Positions 45,808-54,828 of a stretch of DNA of 64,000 bases are shown here, in pieces (the stretch's first letter is position 1; every line of letters starts with the position of its first letter). The position numbers were made by a program, and so were the translations under genes. The notes under the pieces are model-generated. The model did no database searches, was not told the DNA's origin, and saw nothing but the letters and a program-made list of their open reading frames with translations. Origin of the DNA: Anaerolineae bacterium (GTDB taxonomy: Bacteria > Chloroflexota > Anaerolineae > Aggregatilineales > Aggregatilineaceae); the NCBI GenBank assembly GCA_027494015.1, contig JAOSJP010000040.1, forward strand, positions 1-64,000, written 5' to 3'.

Positions 45808-46548
45808 GTGAGCGAGCAGACGGTTCTGGAAGGCTTCATCTCGGTGCGCGCGGCGCTGAAGGCCGGCAGCCGCTCGATCCAGGCGATCTACCTGCGCCAC
45901 GACAAGCGCGACCGGGGCATCGCCTGGCTGGAACACGCCGCCGCCGCTGCCGGAATCCCCGTGCGGCGCGTGGCGGCGGACGAGATTAACACGCGCGCTG
46001 GCGGCAGCACGCATGGCGGAGTCGTCGCGCTGGCCGGGCCGCGCCACTTCGTGACTCTGAACGATATTGGGGCGGATAGTCCCGCGCCTTTCGCCGCCAT
46101 GATTGACGGCGTGGAAGACCCGTTCAACTTCGGGCAGGCGGTGCGCGCGCTCTACGCGGCGGGCTGTGCCGGGCTGGTGCTGCGCCCGCGCAACTGGATG
46201 TCCGCGGCGGGCGTGGTGGCGCGGGCTTCGGCGGGCGCGTCGGAGTGGCTGCCCGCCGCCATCGCCGAGACGGTAGAGGCGGCGGCGGAGCACTTCCGCG
46301 CGCGCGGGCTGCGCGTGGCCGTCGCCGATGAGGAGCGCGCCATCCCGCTCTACGACGCCGACCTGACCGGCCCGCTGTTCCTGATCATCGGTGGGGAGAA
46401 GCGCGGCATCACCCGCTCTTTTCGCCAGGGGGCCGACCTGCGCCTGGCCATTCCCTATGGCAGCGCCTTCGACCAGTCGCTGGGCACGGCAGCGGCGACG
46501 GCGGTGATCGCCTTTGAGGTGCTGCGGCAGAGGAGGAGGCGTCAGTGA
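45808..46548 (+). CDS. TrmH/SpoU-family RNA 2'-O-methyltransferase
   Basis: 246 residues from GTG 45808, behind GGAGGAGAGG; the ATG 45754 extension is Cys-rich and overlaps the previous gene. The knot-fold (SPOUT) motifs are visible: motif 1 DGVEDPFNFGQAVRALYAAG, motif 2 LIIGGEKRGITRSF, and motif 3 SLGTAAATAVIAFEVL. Motif 3 has GTAAAT where SLNVS is common. An N-terminal L30e-like RNA-binding part (EGFISVRAALKAG, YLRHDKRDRG) fits RlmB-type enzymes. The target RNA is not known. Confidence 0.88.
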   Translation: MSEQTVLEGFISVRAALKAGSRSIQAIYLRHDKRDRGIAWLEHAAAAAGIPVRRVAADEINTRAGGSTHGGVVALAGPRHFVTLNDIGADSPAPFAAMIDGVEDPFNFGQAVRALYAAGCAGLVLRPRNWMSAAGVVARASAGASEWLPAAIAETVEAAAEHFRARGLRVAVADEERAIPLYDADLTGPLFLIIGGEKRGITRSFRQGADLRLAIPYGSAFDQSLGTAAATAVIAFEVLRQRRRRQ

Positions 46549-46625
46549 TCAGTAGTCAGCGGCTCAGGCGAGAAGAGAGACTGCGCCGAGACCAAAGCTC
46601 TACTGATCACTGATCACCGAAAACT
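46549..46625. repeat. ACTGATC heptamer array
   Basis: AGTGATCAGTAGTCAGCGG at the left and CTACTGATCACTGATCACCG with CTGATCACC at the right are inverted in type. Same unit family as at 14160-14208 and 20005-20098. Confidence 0.7.
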
Positions 46626-46651
46626 GATCACCGTTTCACCCGGAGCAGCCT

Positions 46652-47148
46652 ATGCCCCCCGACGAGTCCCCGCCCGGCAAGCCGCCCGCCCCCGCGGCCG
46701 CGCGCGCGCGCCCCGGCGCGGCGAGGCGACCGAGAGCGTCTACGGCGGCGCGTTCATGCGTTCGCGCCTGGAAGTGGCCTTCGCCCAGGAGCTTGACCGG
46801 CGCGGCATCGCCTGGCAATACGAGCCGGAGCGTGTCGGCGGCGGGCGCTACCTGGTAGACTTTCGCCTGCCCGATCTCAAGTGTTGGGTGGAGGTCAAGG
46901 GGCGTTTCGAAGCGCGCGACGACCTGCTGCTGCCCAACGTCGCCAACCATCTGCGCACCGAGCGCGGCGAGCGGCTCTTCCTGTTCATGCGGACGCGGGC
47001 TTTCCGCGTGACATGGCGCGGCTTCGAGCCGCTGACCCTCGATGAGTTCTGGGCGGCGCTGGGCGATACGACGGATGAGGCGGGCGAGCCGCTGGACTAT
47101 CTGCGGCGGCGCAGGCAGACGAGAAAACCAGATGACGAGGATCGCTGA
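46652..47148 (+). CDS. PD-(D/E)xK nuclease-like protein, N-terminal frame uncertain
   Basis: The open frame from ATG 46756 gives 130 residues: FAQELDRRGIAWQYEPERVG, YLVDFRLPDLKCWVEVKG. Glu of FAQEL, Asp of VDF and E-V-K form a PD-(D/E)xK site as in T7 endonuclease I-like and Holliday resolvase-like enzymes. Upstream in the same frame GEATESVYGGAF is typical of the family, but the likely ATG (46652) is in another frame; one base appears missing in the GC run 46700-46725. So either the start is 46756, or there is a frame break. It lies 18 bases before sixA. Confidence 0.72.
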
Positions 47149-47166
47149 GGCAGGAGGGAGATTCCG

Positions 47167-47662
47167 ATGCGCGTGATCCTGGTTCGGCATGGCAAGGCGT
47201 CGAAAGACCCGAAGTACGCGACCGACGAGGAGCGCCCGCTGACCGAGCGCGGGCGACGCCGAGGTGACGGCGCTGGCCGAATGGCTGGCCCGCGCGGGTA
47301 TTACCGTTCACCAGATTCGGCACAGCGGCCTGCTGCGCGCCCAGCAGACCGCCGAAATCTTCGCCAAGCAGATCAAGCCGGCGGGCGGGGTGGTCGCCGT
47401 GCGCGGCCTGCTCTTCGACGACCCGGTGGACGAGCTGGCCCGCGAGCTGGCGCTGGAGACGGAGCCGGTGATGCTCGTCGGGCACAACCCGTTCATGGAG
47501 CGGCTGGCCGCCGCGCTGCTGCGCGCGGACACGGCTCAGCCGCCGGTGTGGTTTGCCACGAGCAGCACGGCCTGTTTCGACCTCGTGGAGGGCCTGTGGA
47601 CGGTCAAATGGGTGTTGCACCGCGAGTTGGCCGGGGCGGGCGGCGATGCGGGCGAGGGCTGA
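47167..47662 (+). pseudogene. SixA-like phosphohistidine phosphatase, frameshifted near 47252
   Basis: N-terminal frame: MRVILVRHGKASKDPKYATD and EERPLTERG, with the RHG histidine. After ERG the frame is lost, and DAEVTALAEWLARAGITVHQ continues one base later to PVMLVGHNPFMERLAAALLR (second catalytic His) and stops at 47662. Dropping one base in the GCGCGGGCG run restores a ~165-residue histidine phosphatase. SixA removes phosphate from histidine phosphotransfer proteins. Broken gene or base-call error. Confidence 0.8.
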
Positions 47663-47787
47663 TCATTCCTTAACCTCACTCCCGCTCGGCGCTGACGCGC
47701 CCCCTCCCCCCTCTCCGGCAGCAGCTATGTATTACCCACATCTTTGGCTGTGCCTGTCCCCCATCCCCGGCCCTTCCCCCACGAGGG

Positions 47788-47927
47788 AGGCTGTTGGCGA
47801 GCCAGGCACGCGCCGGTTTCGTAGGGGCGGGTTTGCAAACCCGCCCCTACAAAAACGCTTTGATCGGCGCGGGGTTCGTAGGGGTGTGCTGCACTACGCC
47901 CCGAGGGGGGCCGTTCGCCAACAGTGT
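47788..47927. mobile_element. MITE family H inserted inside another repeat, 8-bp target duplication
   Basis: 140 bases, ends AGGCTGTTGGCGAGCCAGGC and (inverted) ACACTGTTGGCGAACGGCC. CACGAGGG is duplicated exactly at 47780-47787 and 47928-47935. Inside lies palindrome E (47821-47850). The element interrupts a CCCTTCCCCCACGAGGG hairpin, which itself interrupts a CCTCACTCCC...GGGGGTGAGGT core (47676-47971), so at least three layers are nested. Confidence 0.75.
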
Positions 47928-47980
47928 CACGAGGGGAAAAAGGCCGAGCGCAGCGAGGCCAGGGGGTGAGGTTTGCCTGC

Positions 47981-49294
47981 TTACAGCCCCCCTACCGCAG
48001 CGCGCGCCGCCTCGCCCGCCCGCAGCGGCGGCGTGTAGCGATCCACCGTCAGCCCGTAAGCCAGTGCCACCAGCTCGACCGGGTGCACCGACTTCGCCCC
48101 TGTCAGCGAAGTAATCTGCCAGCGGCACGTCTCCGTGTCGCAGACGACCAGCCTCGCGCCCGCTGCGCCGACCTGCTCAACGATGGGCCGGCCCACCGCC
48201 TCGGCGATCTCGCGTTTCTCCGCCTTGTAGCCATACGTCCCGGCGATGCCGCAGCAGTCGGCGTCAATCTCCCAGCAGCGCAGCCCCGGAATCAGGTCGA
48301 GCACATCCAGCGCCGGGCGGCCCATGCCGTGCGCCTTGAGCTGGCACGGCGCGTGGTAGGGCAGCTCCGCCTCAATCGGCTGGAAGTCACGGGGCAGGCG
48401 GCCTTCGTGATAGAGCTTGGCCAGGAACTCCATGAAGTCATAGGTGTTGGCCGCGACCAGCAGCGCGTCCTCGTCGTCCAGGCCCAGCACGTGGTGATAG
48501 TCGCCCTTGATCGCCGTGATGCAGCTTGCCGACGTGCCGACGATGGGGATGCCGCGCCGCGCGTACTCGACCAGCGACGCGATGTTGGTGCGCGCGTAGC
48601 GCCGCGCCGCCGCGAAATCGCCGTTGGACTGCGCGGGCAGCCCGCAGCACGTCTGTGGGGGAATCTCGACGTGCAGCCCGATATGCTCCAGCACGGCCAC
48701 GGCCAGCTTGCCGATGTGCGGCTCATAGGTGTTGGTCGAGCAGCCGTGGAAGTAGACCACGCGCTGTGCGTCGGAGGCGGGCTGTGGGCGCGGGCGTCGC
48801 TTCAGCTCGCGCTTCCACCAGCCGCGGAAGGTGTAGCCGGCCCAGCCGGGCAGCGGCCCGCGCGCCGAGACCTTGAACGTCTTCTCGACGATCAGGCGCA
48901 GCCAGCGATTGCGCACGCCCAAATTGGCCAGCGGCGCGAACGGCGTCCCCAGGCGGCCCCACAGCTCGTTGCGGCTGAGGAACCAGTTGCGCGGCGACAT
49001 GCCGTTGGTCTTGGTCATGGCCGCTTTGGCCTGCGTGTTGATCTCCATGACGCGCACGCCGTGCGGGCAGACCAGCGTGCAGATGCCGCAGCCGGAGCAG
49101 TAATCAATCGAGTGATCGGGCGATGGCTCGCCCGGCAGACGCAGCCGCTGTGCCTGCGGCCCGACTGTCTTGGGGCCGGGGAAGAGCGGCGTCACCGGCG
49201 CGACAGGGCAGGCCGACGTGCAGATGTTGCACTTCAGGCAGTGATCCGCCGTGAAGGGAGTCAGGTCAATGAGGGTGGTTGAATGGTCAGTCAT
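47981..49294 (-). CDS. glpC: Anaerobic glycerol-3-phosphate dehydrogenase subunit C
   Basis: 437 residues. Membrane-associated iron-sulfur subunit that passes electrons from GlpAB to the quinone pool. Two [4Fe-4S] motifs, CLKCNICTSACP and CSGCGICTLVCP, are followed by two CCG domains (CCGLPAQSNGD, and DADCCGIAGTYGYKAEKRE). Longer than E. coli GlpC (~396) because of an insertion around residues 100-170. It is the last of glpABC on this strand, preceded by a 114-base gap with a three-hairpin segment. No clear Shine-Dalgarno. Confidence 0.94.
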   Translation of the reverse strand: MTDHSTTLIDLTPFTADHCLKCNICTSACPVAPVTPLFPGPKTVGPQAQRLRLPGEPSPDHSIDYCSGCGICTLVCPHGVRVMEINTQAKAAMTKTNGMSPRNWFLSRNELWGRLGTPFAPLANLGVRNRWLRLIVEKTFKVSARGPLPGWAGYTFRGWWKRELKRRPRPQPASDAQRVVYFHGCSTNTYEPHIGKLAVAVLEHIGLHVEIPPQTCCGLPAQSNGDFAAARRYARTNIASLVEYARRGIPIVGTSASCITAIKGDYHHVLGLDDEDALLVAANTYDFMEFLAKLYHEGRLPRDFQPIEAELPYHAPCQLKAHGMGRPALDVLDLIPGLRCWEIDADCCGIAGTYGYKAEKREIAEAVGRPIVEQVGAAGARLVVCDTETCRWQITSLTGAKSVHPVELVALAYGLTVDRYTPPLRAGEAARAAVGGL

Positions 49295-49319
49295 GGGATT
49301 GTGTCGTTTTGTATACTGT

Positions 49320-49393
49320 GCTAAAACCAGGTTAATCCAGTTATCTGGAGGTGGAAGGCATGTGCCTTCGGAGAAGCCCATAAGGGCTTTTTC
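49320..49393 (+). ncRNA. Candidate small RNA between glpB and glpC
   Basis: On the plus strand three hairpins follow each other: CCAG-TTAT-CTGG (49337-49348), GGAAGGCA-TG-TGCCTTC (stem 49354-49360 with 49363-49369) and AAGCCC-ATAA-GGGCTT (49374-49389) followed by TTTTTC. TATACT at 49311-49316 could be its -10. The U-tract is on the strand opposite to glpBC, so this is either an antisense small RNA or a leader structure read in reverse. No known family is recognised. Confidence 0.4.
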
Positions 49394-49408
49394 GTTTCCT
49401 CCCCTCCC

Positions 49409-50725
49409 TCACGCCCGCGTCGCAAAGGCCGCGCTCACGGCTTTGTACGCCGTCGCCAGGGCCACACCCTCGGCGCAGCCATCGGTCAGCGGGTTGAAGC
49501 CGGCCAGCAGGTGCCCGGCGGCGAAGACGTTCTCCAGCACGGGCGCGCCCTCAGCGTCCAGCGGCTGCATCTGCGCGTTGACGCGCAGCCCCGCCTGGCG
49601 GTGAATGGCGTGGCCGCGCTCAGCCAGCAGCCGCTCGCCGTACCACGCTTCGCGCCCCTCTCCCCCCGGCGCGCTGACCGGGAAGCCGAAGATCGGCTCC
49701 CATAGGCGGCCCGTCTCGTCGCTCTGGATGCCGCCGCTGTACAGCCCGCCCGTCGCCAGGATGAAGGCGTCGGCGTAGAACGGGTTGGTGTGCCCCAGCG
49801 CGCCGACTTCGACGCCGGTGCAGCGCCCCCCCTCGACGATGCCGCGCACCACTGCGTGCCCGACCTGCACCCGCGCCCGCTGGCGCAGCAGCCAGCGGCG
49901 AATGCCATTGCTCAGCCGCGTCCCCGCCGGGCTGGGCGGCAGGGTGGGTATCTCGAAGACGGGGCAGCCCAGGCCCGCCTCGAACTCGCGCCGCGCCTCG
50001 GCGTGCTCTTCCATGCCCAGCACCGCCGGGAAGCCGACCCTGACTGCGTCCTTGACCTGTGGCTGAACCTGGCGCAGCACTGCCGCCCGGAAAGCAGAGT
50101 CATCGAAGCGCCGGGCGAGATCGGCGGGCCAGTCGTCCCACGATCCGCGCTCGGCGGGCAGAGTCACCGTCAGCGCGCGCGCGGCGACGCCCTGCGCGCT
50201 CAGGTTGCCGGCAACCAGCGCCGGGTAGAAGTCGCGCCAGCCAGCGAAGCCCACAATCAGCAGCGGCCCGCTGACCTCACCGAGGTCGCCGGCGGCGATG
50301 CCCGCCGGGGCGAGCAGCGGCGTCTGAACCGCGCCGAGCATGGTCGGCAGGCGCAGGTTGTGCCCGTCCCTGGGGCGCATGGCGACCGGCTCGCCGATTT
50401 CCTCGGCGATGTCCTGCAACAGGTCCAGCGCGCAGACCAGCGCGTCCAGCCCGGCCAGGGCGTAAGGATGATCCGGGTGCAGGACGGCGTAACCGCGCAC
50501 TTCGGCGATCACGTCGTCGTCGGCGCGGTCGCACACGCTGATCCAGCCAGGGCTGACGATCTGCTGGCCCCAACCGCTGGCGACGAGGCGGACGCGCGCC
50601 CCGGCTTTGACGGCGTGAACTGCCGCCAGCAGCCCGGCCAGTCCTGCCCCGATGACGATCACCTCGCTGCCCCGGCCCTGGGTGGCGTCAATGGTGCAGC
50701 GGCTCGCCTTGCATTTCTCAGCCAT
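49409..50725 (-). CDS. glpB: Anaerobic glycerol-3-phosphate dehydrogenase subunit B
   Basis: 438 residues, FAD/FMN-binding. ATG 50725 lies behind GAGGAGG and overlaps the end of glpA by 8 bases. The dinucleotide-binding motif is VIVIGAGLAGLLAAVHAVKA, with GlpB blocks PTMLGAVQTPLLAPAG, NPFYADAFILATGGLYSGGI and the C-terminal FAAGHLLAGFNPLTDGCAEG. Works with GlpA and GlpC to oxidise glycerol 3-phosphate to dihydroxyacetone phosphate. Confidence 0.94.
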   Translation of the reverse strand: MAEKCKASRCTIDATQGRGSEVIVIGAGLAGLLAAVHAVKAGARVRLVASGWGQQIVSPGWISVCDRADDDVIAEVRGYAVLHPDHPYALAGLDALVCALDLLQDIAEEIGEPVAMRPRDGHNLRLPTMLGAVQTPLLAPAGIAAGDLGEVSGPLLIVGFAGWRDFYPALVAGNLSAQGVAARALTVTLPAERGSWDDWPADLARRFDDSAFRAAVLRQVQPQVKDAVRVGFPAVLGMEEHAEARREFEAGLGCPVFEIPTLPPSPAGTRLSNGIRRWLLRQRARVQVGHAVVRGIVEGGRCTGVEVGALGHTNPFYADAFILATGGLYSGGIQSDETGRLWEPIFGFPVSAPGGEGREAWYGERLLAERGHAIHRQAGLRVNAQMQPLDAEGAPVLENVFAAGHLLAGFNPLTDGCAEGVALATAYKAVSAAFATRA

Positions 50726-52346
50726 GGGCGGCCTCCTCGCCCGGTTCAACGGCTAGCGGCGATTGTCGGGCGTCATCGCCGGACAGCCGGTCGAGGCCGA
50801 GCGTGCGCCGGTAAATCAGCTCGTCGAGATAAAGCTGGCGCAGTTGATGGCCCCACAGCAAGGGGCGCACGCCGCGAAAGCGCTCGTCCACGAAAGCGCC
50901 CAGGGCCGCCGTCGCCTCGGCGCTGGCCTGGCCCTTGACCGCCTGCAGAATGCCCGCCGCGCGCACGCTGCAAAAACCCGCCTGGCACGGCCCCATGCCC
51001 AGGCGCAGGTCGCGGCGCAGGTCGTCCAGGGCGACCGGCTGCTCGCCGTAGGCGGCGATGGCCGCTTCAAGCTGCGGGCGGGTGACCATCTCGCACTCGC
51101 AGATCAATTCGCCGGGCATCTCGCCGTGCTCCAGCTTGTGCAGGCGGTGATCCAGGCGATGGTAGCGTCCGGCAGTCGCGGCGGGGATGGGCAGCACTTC
51201 GTCGGCGGTGGTGCAGGGCGCGCTGATGCCAAGCTGCGCGCAGACGGCGTCCACCGCTTTCTCGGCCATCAGGCGGCAGGTGGTCAGCTTGCCGCCGGTG
51301 ACGGTCACCAGCCCGCGCACGCCGTCGAGCGCGGCGTGATCCAGCACGGAGAAGGTGCGCGCCACGTCGCGGCCCTGCGCCTCGTCGTTGCCGGCTTCGG
51401 GCGGCTCGTAGAGCGGGCGCACGCCCGCCCAGGCGCGCAGCGCCCGCCCGTGGCGGATGCCCGGCACGACCACATCGGCCTCGGCCAGAATCTTGCTCAC
51501 TTCCCACGCTTCGACGCGATAATCGTCCGGCGCGTCGGTGTGCACGGAGGTGGTGCCCAGCACGCAGACCGTGCCCACCGGCACCAGAATGTCGCCGTCA
51601 GAAGCGGGGCGCAGGCGGTTGACGATGGTGTTGACCCAGCGCGTGTTCATGGCGATCATCGCGCCCCGGTCGAACTTCACGCTCACGTCCAGCCCGGCCA
51701 ACTGCGCCACGACGCCCGCCCAGGGGCCGGTCGCGTTGAGCACGCAGGCCGCGCGAACAGTGCGCTCCTCGCCGCTGCGCGTGTCTTGCAGCGTCGCGCC
51801 GGTCACGGCGTCGCCTTCGCGCAGCAGCGCAGTCACCTGCTGGTAAATCCAGGCGTCGCCGCCCAGGGCGCGCGCCGCCTCGACGAAGCCGTGAATCATG
51901 TCGAAGGAGTCGACCGACCCGTCGGGCACGCGGTAGACGGCGGTGATGTCGTGGGTCAGCGCGGGTTCTTCGGCGCGGGCCTGGGCCGCACTCAGCGGCT
52001 CGGTGGGGATGCCCGCTTTGGCGCAGCCGTCCAGCCAGCGGGCGGGAAAGTCAGCGGGATCGGCGGGCGTGGCGACGAACAGCCCGCCCGTGTCCTCGAT
52101 AGCGAAGGGGGCAATGCGGCGCAGCACCCGGTTCTCGGCGATGCACTCGCGGGCGGTCTCCAGGTCGCGCCCGGCGTAGCGCCCGCCGGAATGGAGCAGG
52201 CCGTGATAGCGCCCCGACGTGCCGGTGGTGAAGTCAAGCTGGTCTACCAGCAGGGCGCGCACGCCGCGCCGCGCCAGATCGTAAAGAGCGGCGGCTCCGG
52301 TCGCGCCGCCGCCGATGACCAGCACATCCACAGAGGTCGTGGTCAA
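50718..52346 (-). CDS. glpA: Anaerobic glycerol-3-phosphate dehydrogenase subunit A
   Basis: 542 residues. FAD-dependent catalytic subunit. N-terminal VLVIGGGATGAAALYDLARR, then DFTTGTSGRYHGLLHSGGRY and AWAGVRPLYEP. A C-terminal BFD-like [2Fe-2S] domain has CECEMVTRPQ and MGPCQAGFC, which separates GlpA from aerobic GlpD. First gene of glpABC; GlpB overlaps its end. The 335-base gap upstream holds repeat fragments (GAGAGGGGG hairpin, palindrome E remnant 52631-52657) and no obvious promoter. Confidence 0.95.
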   Translation of the reverse strand: MTTTSVDVLVIGGGATGAAALYDLARRGVRALLVDQLDFTTGTSGRYHGLLHSGGRYAGRDLETARECIAENRVLRRIAPFAIEDTGGLFVATPADPADFPARWLDGCAKAGIPTEPLSAAQARAEEPALTHDITAVYRVPDGSVDSFDMIHGFVEAARALGGDAWIYQQVTALLREGDAVTGATLQDTRSGEERTVRAACVLNATGPWAGVVAQLAGLDVSVKFDRGAMIAMNTRWVNTIVNRLRPASDGDILVPVGTVCVLGTTSVHTDAPDDYRVEAWEVSKILAEADVVVPGIRHGRALRAWAGVRPLYEPPEAGNDEAQGRDVARTFSVLDHAALDGVRGLVTVTGGKLTTCRLMAEKAVDAVCAQLGISAPCTTADEVLPIPAATAGRYHRLDHRLHKLEHGEMPGELICECEMVTRPQLEAAIAAYGEQPVALDDLRRDLRLGMGPCQAGFCSVRAAGILQAVKGQASAEATAALGAFVDERFRGVRPLLWGHQLRQLYLDELIYRRTLGLDRLSGDDARQSPLAVEPGEEAAHG

Positions 52347-52630
52347 GACAGTCTCCTAGCCTCACAGAAGATGAAGCGCAGTCTGGTCGAAAGCTTAGCA
52401 CGCCAGACTGCGCCCTGTCAGTAACATCCATCATGTTTTGCCGCGCTGAACGGGCCGAACGGCGGGAGAGCGCGGCGGCGCTGCCGGGAAGTGGCCCGTT
52501 CGGGCCGCCCCAGGGCACAGCAGAGCAGCGCCCCATGCGCGCCAATTCAAGCGTTCTGGGCGCACAGTACAGATAGAAGTCCCCCTCTCTAGCTCGGCTG
52601 GAGAGGGGGATTTAGGGGGAGAGGCATATC

Positions 52631-52657
52631 AGGGCGGGTTTCGAAACCCGCCCCTAC
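52631..52657. repeat. Palindrome E remnant
   Basis: AGGGCGGGTTTCGAAACCCG followed by CCCCTAC; the left GTAG is gone. A CCCCCTCTC/GAGAGGGGG hairpin lies at 52579-52612. Confidence 0.75.
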
Positions 52658-52681
52658 GCAGAGCTTAACAGCGCAGCGCCC

Positions 52682-53455
52682 CTACTGCGCGACGTAGCCG
52701 CCGTCTGCCAGGATCGGGTTGCCGGTCATGAACGTCCCGCCGTCCGAGCACAGGAAGACGACCAGCTCGGCGACTTCCTCCGGGCTGCCCATGCGCCCGA
52801 CGGGGTGAGCCATCTCAAGCTGCGCCTTGACTTCGGCGGGCAAGCCGTCGTCCACCAGCGGCGTGTGGATGAAGGCCGGGCAGACTGCCGTCACGCGGAT
52901 GTTCTGCCTGGCGTACTCGATGGCCGCGTTCTTGGTCAGGCCGATCACACCGTGCTTGGCGCTGACGTAGGCGGGCGCGGTGGCGAAGCCGACATGCCCC
53001 AGGATGGAGGCCATGTTGACGATGGCCCCGCCGCCCTGCTTGATCATTTCGGGTATCTGGTACTTCATGCCCAGGAAGACGCCGGTCAGGTTGACGGCGA
53101 TGACCTTGTTCCAGCCCTCAAGCGAGTAGTCGGCGGTCAGGTTCGCCTCGCCGCCGATGCCGGCGTTGTTGCAGGCGAAGTCCAGCCGCCCGAAGGCCGC
53201 GACCGTCTCCTCCACCAGCGCCTTGGCCTCGGCGGCGTTGGAGACATCGCACTTGACGAAGATCGCCTCGCCGCCCTGCTGCTCGATCAGGCGGGCGGTT
53301 TCCTGGCCGCCCTTCACGTTCACGTCGCTCACGGTGACCTTGACGCCCTCGCGGGCAAACGCCAGCGCCGTCGCCCGGCCAATGCCGGAGGCAGCGCCGG
53401 TGACAATCGCCACTTTGCCTTGCAGACCGCGGAGACCTTTCCCGTTGTTGGCCAT
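52682..53455 (-). CDS. SDR family oxidoreductase (glucose 1-dehydrogenase-like)
   Basis: 257 residues from ATG 53455, behind AAGGAG; the frame is open to 53542. The motifs are complete: VTGAASGIGRATA, NNAG in DFACNNAGIGG, catalytic Ser in MASILGHVG, YVSAKHGV, and the C-terminal LVVFLCSDGGTFMTGNPILA DGG typical of classical SDRs with quaternary contacts. Substrate not predictable. Confidence 0.93.
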   Translation of the reverse strand: MANNGKGLRGLQGKVAIVTGAASGIGRATALAFAREGVKVTVSDVNVKGGQETARLIEQQGGEAIFVKCDVSNAAEAKALVEETVAAFGRLDFACNNAGIGGEANLTADYSLEGWNKVIAVNLTGVFLGMKYQIPEMIKQGGGAIVNMASILGHVGFATAPAYVSAKHGVIGLTKNAAIEYARQNIRVTAVCPAFIHTPLVDDGLPAEVKAQLEMAHPVGRMGSPEEVAELVVFLCSDGGTFMTGNPILADGGYVAQ

Positions 53456-53654
53456 GATGCTGCTCCTTGTCTGATGGGACTTGCGCCGGGAAAACCCTCG
53501 CCCGAACGGGGTGCCGGGCCTTCCAGCACAGTCCTGATGCAACGCATAGCCAGATTGTCTGTTATTTCACAAGCTGTGCCAAATAAACATGAAAACTCTC
53601 ATCTATTTCTTATATCTCACGTTACGCAGCGGACGGATGAGTTAAACTGTGTGT

Positions 53655-53974
53655 ATGGACAACAAAGAGTTACTCGACTTGTACAGCGATTACCTGATCA
53701 GTGCGTTTGGGCAGACCACCGGAACCGGGCTGTCGGAGCTGCTTGGTGGAACTGTCAGCCATGACCGGATCCAGCGTTTTCTGTCCCAAAACGAGTTTAC
53801 CTCCGGCGATTTGTGGCAGATCGTCAAACCGCATGGGCGCGCCATTCAACAAGACACCGGCGTGATGATAGTGGACGATAGTATCGCCGAGAAGCCGTAC
53901 ACGGATGAAAACGAGATTATCTGCTGGCATTATGACCATGCCCAGGATCGACAGGTCAAGGGCATTAACTTTCT
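53655..53974 (+). pseudogene. IS701-type transposase, N-terminal remnant
   Basis: From ATG 53655 the frame reads MDNKELLDLYSDYLISAFGQ, TGTGLSELLGGTVSHDRIQR, VDDSIAEKPYTDENEIICWH, then GINFL, a sequence typical of IS701-family DDE transposases (first Asp in IVDDSIAEK). It stops being transposase at the IS1-family left end (53975). About two thirds of the gene is missing and does not resume beyond the IS. Lower GC upstream (53575-53650). Confidence 0.82.
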
Positions 53975-54775
53975 GGGAGTGTCTAAAGATAAGGATATGG
54001 GTAAAATAGGGACATGAGCCAATGTCCACACTGTCAACGAACCGAACACCAGGTGAAAGCGGGGCTGAATGCATCAGGCAGCCAGCGCTATTTGTGCAAG
54101 GCGTGCCAGCGCAAGTATACGCCTGAGCCGAATTGGAATGGATATGCGGATGAGATGCGCCGACAAGCGGTCGAGATGTATGTCGACGGTCTGAACTTGC
54201 GCCGCATCGCGCGGTTGCTCAAGGTGAGTCCGCAGTCCGTCGCCAACTGGGTCACTGCGCACGCGGATCGCTTGCCTGATTTGCCACCCGTACCAAGTGA
54301 TGAGGTCGAAGTCGAAGAGTTGGATGAGCTCTTCACGTTCGTCGAGCGAAAAAAACGAGGTCTTCGTCGTCACCGCCGTTGATCGGCTGACTCATTGTGT
54401 GCTCGGCTGGACGGAGGTGCCGGAACGCACCACCGAAGCCCTGCAAGCGCTGCTGGACCGCAGTCCGCAAGCGCAGCGCTACTACAGCGACGATTTCTCG
54501 ACCGATCATTCCCTGGTCTACTATCCAGGCCAGCATCGCGCCCTGCGTGACAAAAGCCAGACCTATTCCGTTGAGGCCGACAATGCGGAACTACGGCATT
54601 ATCTGGCTCGGCTAGCCCGTCGCTCGCGCTGCTTCTCGCGTTGCATTCACGCTTTGCGGCGGGCCATCAAGCTCTTCGTTTTCGCCTGGAACCGTCGCCA
54701 ACTGTTCCGTCGTGCCTTTCCCGGTTACCCGGCGCATGTCAAAGACTTCGTGTGTCCTTGAATTTGGACACTCCC
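53975..54775 (+). mobile_element. IS1-family insertion sequence
   Basis: 801 bases, bounded by GGGAGTGTCTAAAGATAAGG at the left and the inverse of GGGAGTGTCCAAATTCAAGG at the right. It carries one two-part transposase. No target duplication is seen (TAACTTTCT at the left against CCGACCAAT at the right), and the right flank is the tadA promoter, so the insertion was accompanied or followed by a deletion. Confidence 0.85.
54014..54761 (+). CDS. IS1-family transposase (InsA/InsB-like), frame change at A7
   Basis: The first part has a zinc-ribbon (CPHCQRTEHQVKAG, YLCKACQRKY) and helix-turn-helix (LRRIARLLKVSPQSVANWV). At GAGCGAAAAAAACGAG (A7, 54349-54355) the frame changes and the second part carries the DDE domain: VTAVDRLTHCVLGW, YYSDDFSTDHSLVYY, and SVEADNAELRHYLARLARRS. 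With six As the two parts would be one frame (ERKNEV). So the A-run is either a slippage site for programmed frameshifting, as in IS1, or has gained a base. Confidence 0.85.
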
Positions 54776-54790
54776 CCGACCAATTCGGAC

Positions 54791-54819
54791 TTCCGATCCC
54801 TCCGCCCCCGTGTTATAAT
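54791..54819 (+). promoter_or_regulatory. tadA promoter, near-leaderless
   Basis: TTCCGA (54791-54796), 17-base spacer, TATAAT (54814-54819); the ATG at 54829 follows nine bases later, so the message would have almost no leader. Confidence 0.6.
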
Positions 54820-54828
54820 GCGCCCGCG

